This document shows, piece after piece, positions 7,138 to 8,890 of a DNA stretch of 8,890 nucleotides (the stretch's first letter is position 1; every line of letters starts with the position of its first letter). The stretch is from assembly GCA_947293975.1 (NCBI GenBank), contig CAMYPV010000051.1, forward strand, positions 1-8,890. The letters are read 5' to 3'. This stretch comes from an uncultured Ezakiella sp. Its GTDB lineage: Bacteria > Bacillota > Clostridia > Tissierellales > Peptoniphilaceae. Both the position numbers and the translations under genes were made by a program. The notes under the pieces are model-generated. The model was not told where the DNA came from, made no database searches, and was given only the letters and a program-made list of their open reading frames with translations.

Positions 7138-8056
7138 AAAAATGCCAACAGCGGTTGCCGGTTCTATTGTCTTTGTGCTTTTGACAATTTTATTCCTGAC
7201 ATTAGGTGGGCTTACTCAATTCCTGAATGTCTATTTTGGAATATTTTTTACAGAGGCAATTATACTGGGATTAACAACTGTTTTAATATGTAAGTATAAA
7301 AAGTACGATTTAAGGGAGACGCTTGGTCTTAACTTACCATTTAGAGGTACTTTATGGAAAGCGTTTTTCATTGCAATTTTATCGTATCCACTGATGGTTT
7401 CTTTGAATGGGATTTATCTTTCATTTGTAGAAAAGTTTATAAAAATACCGTCAGACATAGGAGTGCCATTGCCAGATAGTTTTGGCAAACTAATAATAAG
7501 CATATTTATGTTTGCAGTTTTGCCTGGTATTTTTGAAGAGCTTGTATTTAGAGGATTTTTATTTAGAGCCTTTGATAGATTTAAACCAGCAAAACAAATC
7601 ATAATTACCGCAGTTTTATTTTCGATTTTTCATTATAATCCGGTAAATGTAGTTGGACCATTGTTGATGGGACTTACATTTGGATATATGAGGCACAGAT
7701 CAAATTCGCTGCTGCCAAGCATGATTGCACATACAACTAATAATTCGATTGCAATGATTATTGGATTTGTAGCAAATAATACTGCAGGAGTTGATATGGA
7801 TGCAGATCCTGATATGGCACAAATTGAAGCAATGCTTGGTGATGCAAAGATAATGATAATTGTGATGACAATTGCATTATTCGCACTTATCGTATTTTGC
7901 TTGTATAAATTATTAAGAAAGTATCCTGATTATAGTGAAAGAATTTCAAAAATAATTGAACCAGATAAAAACGAAAAGACAGCACTGTTATTGATGATGT
8001 TGTTCGCAATAATTTTATTTGCAATAACATTTGTTTTATTCTCACACAAATTTTAA
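7127..8056 (+). CDS. CPBP-family intramembrane glutamic endopeptidase (CAAX protease / bacteriocin-processing type)
   Basis: Multi-pass membrane protein of the CPBP (Abi, PF02517) family, related to Rce1 proteases. Such proteins cleave substrates inside or next to the membrane, and some give bacteriocin self-immunity; this one's substrate is unknown. The 309 residues show hydrophobic segments at about 9-26, 35-55, 77-100, 121-136, 155-168, 173-187, 198-215, 240-262 and 285-306. The catalytic signature is complete: EELVFR (E137, E138, R142), FSIFH (F165, H169) and HTTNN (H202, N206). The C-terminal part (about 217-309) extends beyond the catalytic core with an acidic loop (GVDMDADPDM) and two further membrane segments. 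The start at ATG 7127 overlaps hpt by 11 bases and has GAGG six bases upstream; ATG 7142 is an alternative. It is the last gene of the operon. Confidence 0.9.
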   Translation: MINKKMPTAVAGSIVFVLLTILFLTLGGLTQFLNVYFGIFFTEAIILGLTTVLICKYKKYDLRETLGLNLPFRGTLWKAFFIAILSYPLMVSLNGIYLSFVEKFIKIPSDIGVPLPDSFGKLIISIFMFAVLPGIFEELVFRGFLFRAFDRFKPAKQIIITAVLFSIFHYNPVNVVGPLLMGLTFGYMRHRSNSLLPSMIAHTTNNSIAMIIGFVANNTAGVDMDADPDMAQIEAMLGDAKIMIIVMTIALFALIVFCLYKLLRKYPDYSERISKIIEPDKNEKTALLLMMLFAIILFAITFVLFSHKF

Positions 8057-8083
8057 AAGCGTGGATTAAATCCACGCTTTTTG
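8055..8083 (+). terminator. Rho-independent terminator of the valS operon, shared with the convergent gene
   Basis: An 11-bp stem AAAAGCGTGGA (8055-8065) with TCCACGCTTTT (8071-8081) around TTAAA, followed by TTGCTTT. It starts on the CPBP stop codon. Its A/T flanks are symmetric, so it can also stop transcripts of the minus-strand oxidoreductase, whose stop codon is 10 bases away. Confidence 0.9.
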
Positions 8084-8090
8084 CTTTAAA

Positions 8091-8890
8091 TCAACTATTT
8101 AAAATAATATCTTCAAAAAATTTGTAATTGTCAATTAACTTATCTTCTTCAGGAATATAGCTTGCACCAATAACTTCATCTGGATTATATTCTTCTTTAA
8201 TTTGTTTCCATATACTTCTTGCTTCATCAATATCGCCCTCGATTGATAAACCTTTTGAAGTTCTTAGTACGAATTTTTCCATAGATGTAAGTTCAGGTTC
8301 ATTATCTGGATCTAGCTTTAGGAATTCTTTGCGTTCTTGTCTGATGATTTGCAGTGAAATATTTTTTGCATGTTCTTTTAATATTTCGGCTTCAGATTTT
8401 GTCTTTGCAATATTAACCGATGTGCCCAGCATTACATAAGGCCTTTCAAGATATTTTGATGGCTTAAATTCGCTTCTGTATATATCAAGAGCATATCCAA
8501 TTGTATGTGGAGCAAAATGCCCAGCAAATGAATATGGAAGACCAAGCTCAGCTGCAATATGTGCAGATGTCTCTGATGAGCCTAGAATTGTAATAGGAAT
8601 TTTGCTACCAGCTCCTGGATACGGTGCAACTTTTAAGTCCCAAGCTTCATCACTCATATATAATTGCATTTCTTCTATTGCTTTTGTGAAATCTTCTCGT
8701 CTGTAAATATTTCTATAAATTAATTTGGCAGTCTCAATATCAGTTCCAGGCGCACGCCCTATTCCAATGTCGACACGTCCAGGGAAAAGTATGTCAAGCG
8801 AAGCGTATCTTTCGACAACTTGAAAAGGCGTATGGTTAGGAAGCATAACACCACCTGCACCAACTGTTATTCTATTTGTGTTATGAAGCA
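8091..8890 (-). CDS. LLM class flavin-dependent oxidoreductase, luciferase-like (N-terminus beyond the window)
   Basis: Member of the bacterial luciferase-like monooxygenase (TIM-barrel) family that uses reduced flavin; the closest type I recognise is the MsnO8/YwcH-like group, with unknown substrate. On the minus strand the frame stays open past the ATG at 8846 to the right edge: the codons before it read RITVGAGGVM, part of the family's conserved VGSGGVMLPNHSP strand. The ATG is therefore internal, and perhaps 60-70 residues are missing. Residues counted from 8846: MLPNHTPFQVVERYASLD (1-18), GRVDIGIGRAPGTD (23-36), ILGSSETSAHIAAELGLP (87-104) followed by YSFAGHF, and RPYVMLGTSVNIAKT (135-149). 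These appear in the family's usual order. The gene converges on the CPBP gene, with only 34 bases between their stops, sharing a terminator. No upstream neighbour or promoter is visible. Confidence 0.92.
   Translation of the reverse strand, partial: LHNTNRITVGAGGVMLPNHTPFQVVERYASLDILFPGRVDIGIGRAPGTDIETAKLIYRNIYRREDFTKAIEEMQLYMSDEAWDLKVAPYPGAGSKIPITILGSSETSAHIAAELGLPYSFAGHFAPHTIGYALDIYRSEFKPSKYLERPYVMLGTSVNIAKTKSEAEILKEHAKNISLQIIRQERKEFLKLDPDNEPELTSMEKFVLRTSKGLSIEGDIDEARSIWKQIKEEYNPDEVIGASYIPEEDKLIDNYKFFEDIILNS

Noticed and set aside
8844..8846. ATG at 8846 (minus strand) as the start of the oxidoreductase.
   Set aside because: Conserved family sequence (RITVGAGGV) continues upstream in frame to the edge, so this Met is internal.
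1..8890. CRISPR arrays, tRNA or rRNA genes, insertion sequences, integrase or attachment sites.
   Set aside because: No spaced direct repeats, RNA-gene signatures, transposase or recombinase frames, or terminal inverted repeats were seen on reading both strands.

Overview
The window is AT-rich DNA with tight operons, AGGAGG-like ribosome binding sites and Rho-independent terminators. It fits a low-GC Gram-positive bacterium (Firmicutes/Bacillota). An anaerobic Tissierellia/Clostridia-type host is a guess from overall character; no gene here fixes the genus.

Layout. (1) Bases 1-3643, plus strand: a two-gene module. The first gene is a McrB-like AAA+ ATPase whose 5' end lies outside the window. 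It has a helical/coiled-coil N-terminal half and an AAA+ module in the C-terminal half. Eight bases later comes a McrC-like protein with a DUF2357-type N-terminal part and a PD-(D/E)xK nuclease domain at its C-terminus. Together they look like an McrBC-type (Type IV-like) defence pair. The coiled coil in the ATPase recalls the branch described as CoCoNuTs (coiled-coil nuclease tandems). (2) Bases 3644-3967: an intergenic region with two hairpin terminators, an AT-rich stretch, and a near-consensus sigma-A promoter for the next operon. (3) Bases 3968-8056, plus strand: valS (valyl-tRNA synthetase), hpt (hypoxanthine phosphoribosyltransferase) and a CPBP-family membrane protease, each overlapping the previous gene by a few bases, closed by a strong terminator. 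(4) Bases 8091-8890, minus strand: the C-terminal part of a luciferase-like (LLM class) flavin-dependent oxidoreductase, converging on the CPBP gene and running off the right edge.

The part most worth attention is the ATPase/nuclease pair. Walker A is intact, but Walker B reads DN instead of DE, the sensor-1 position looks like Gln instead of Asn, and a following DR looks like DK. The nuclease partner keeps all its expected catalytic residues. The pair is therefore either a divergent switch-like defence machine or one with a weakened ATPase. The valS-hpt-CPBP operon and the oxidoreductase are ordinary chromosomal genes. Two small points stand out there: valS has no T-box in its leader, and a terminator upstream of valS reads better on the minus strand, where no gene is visible.
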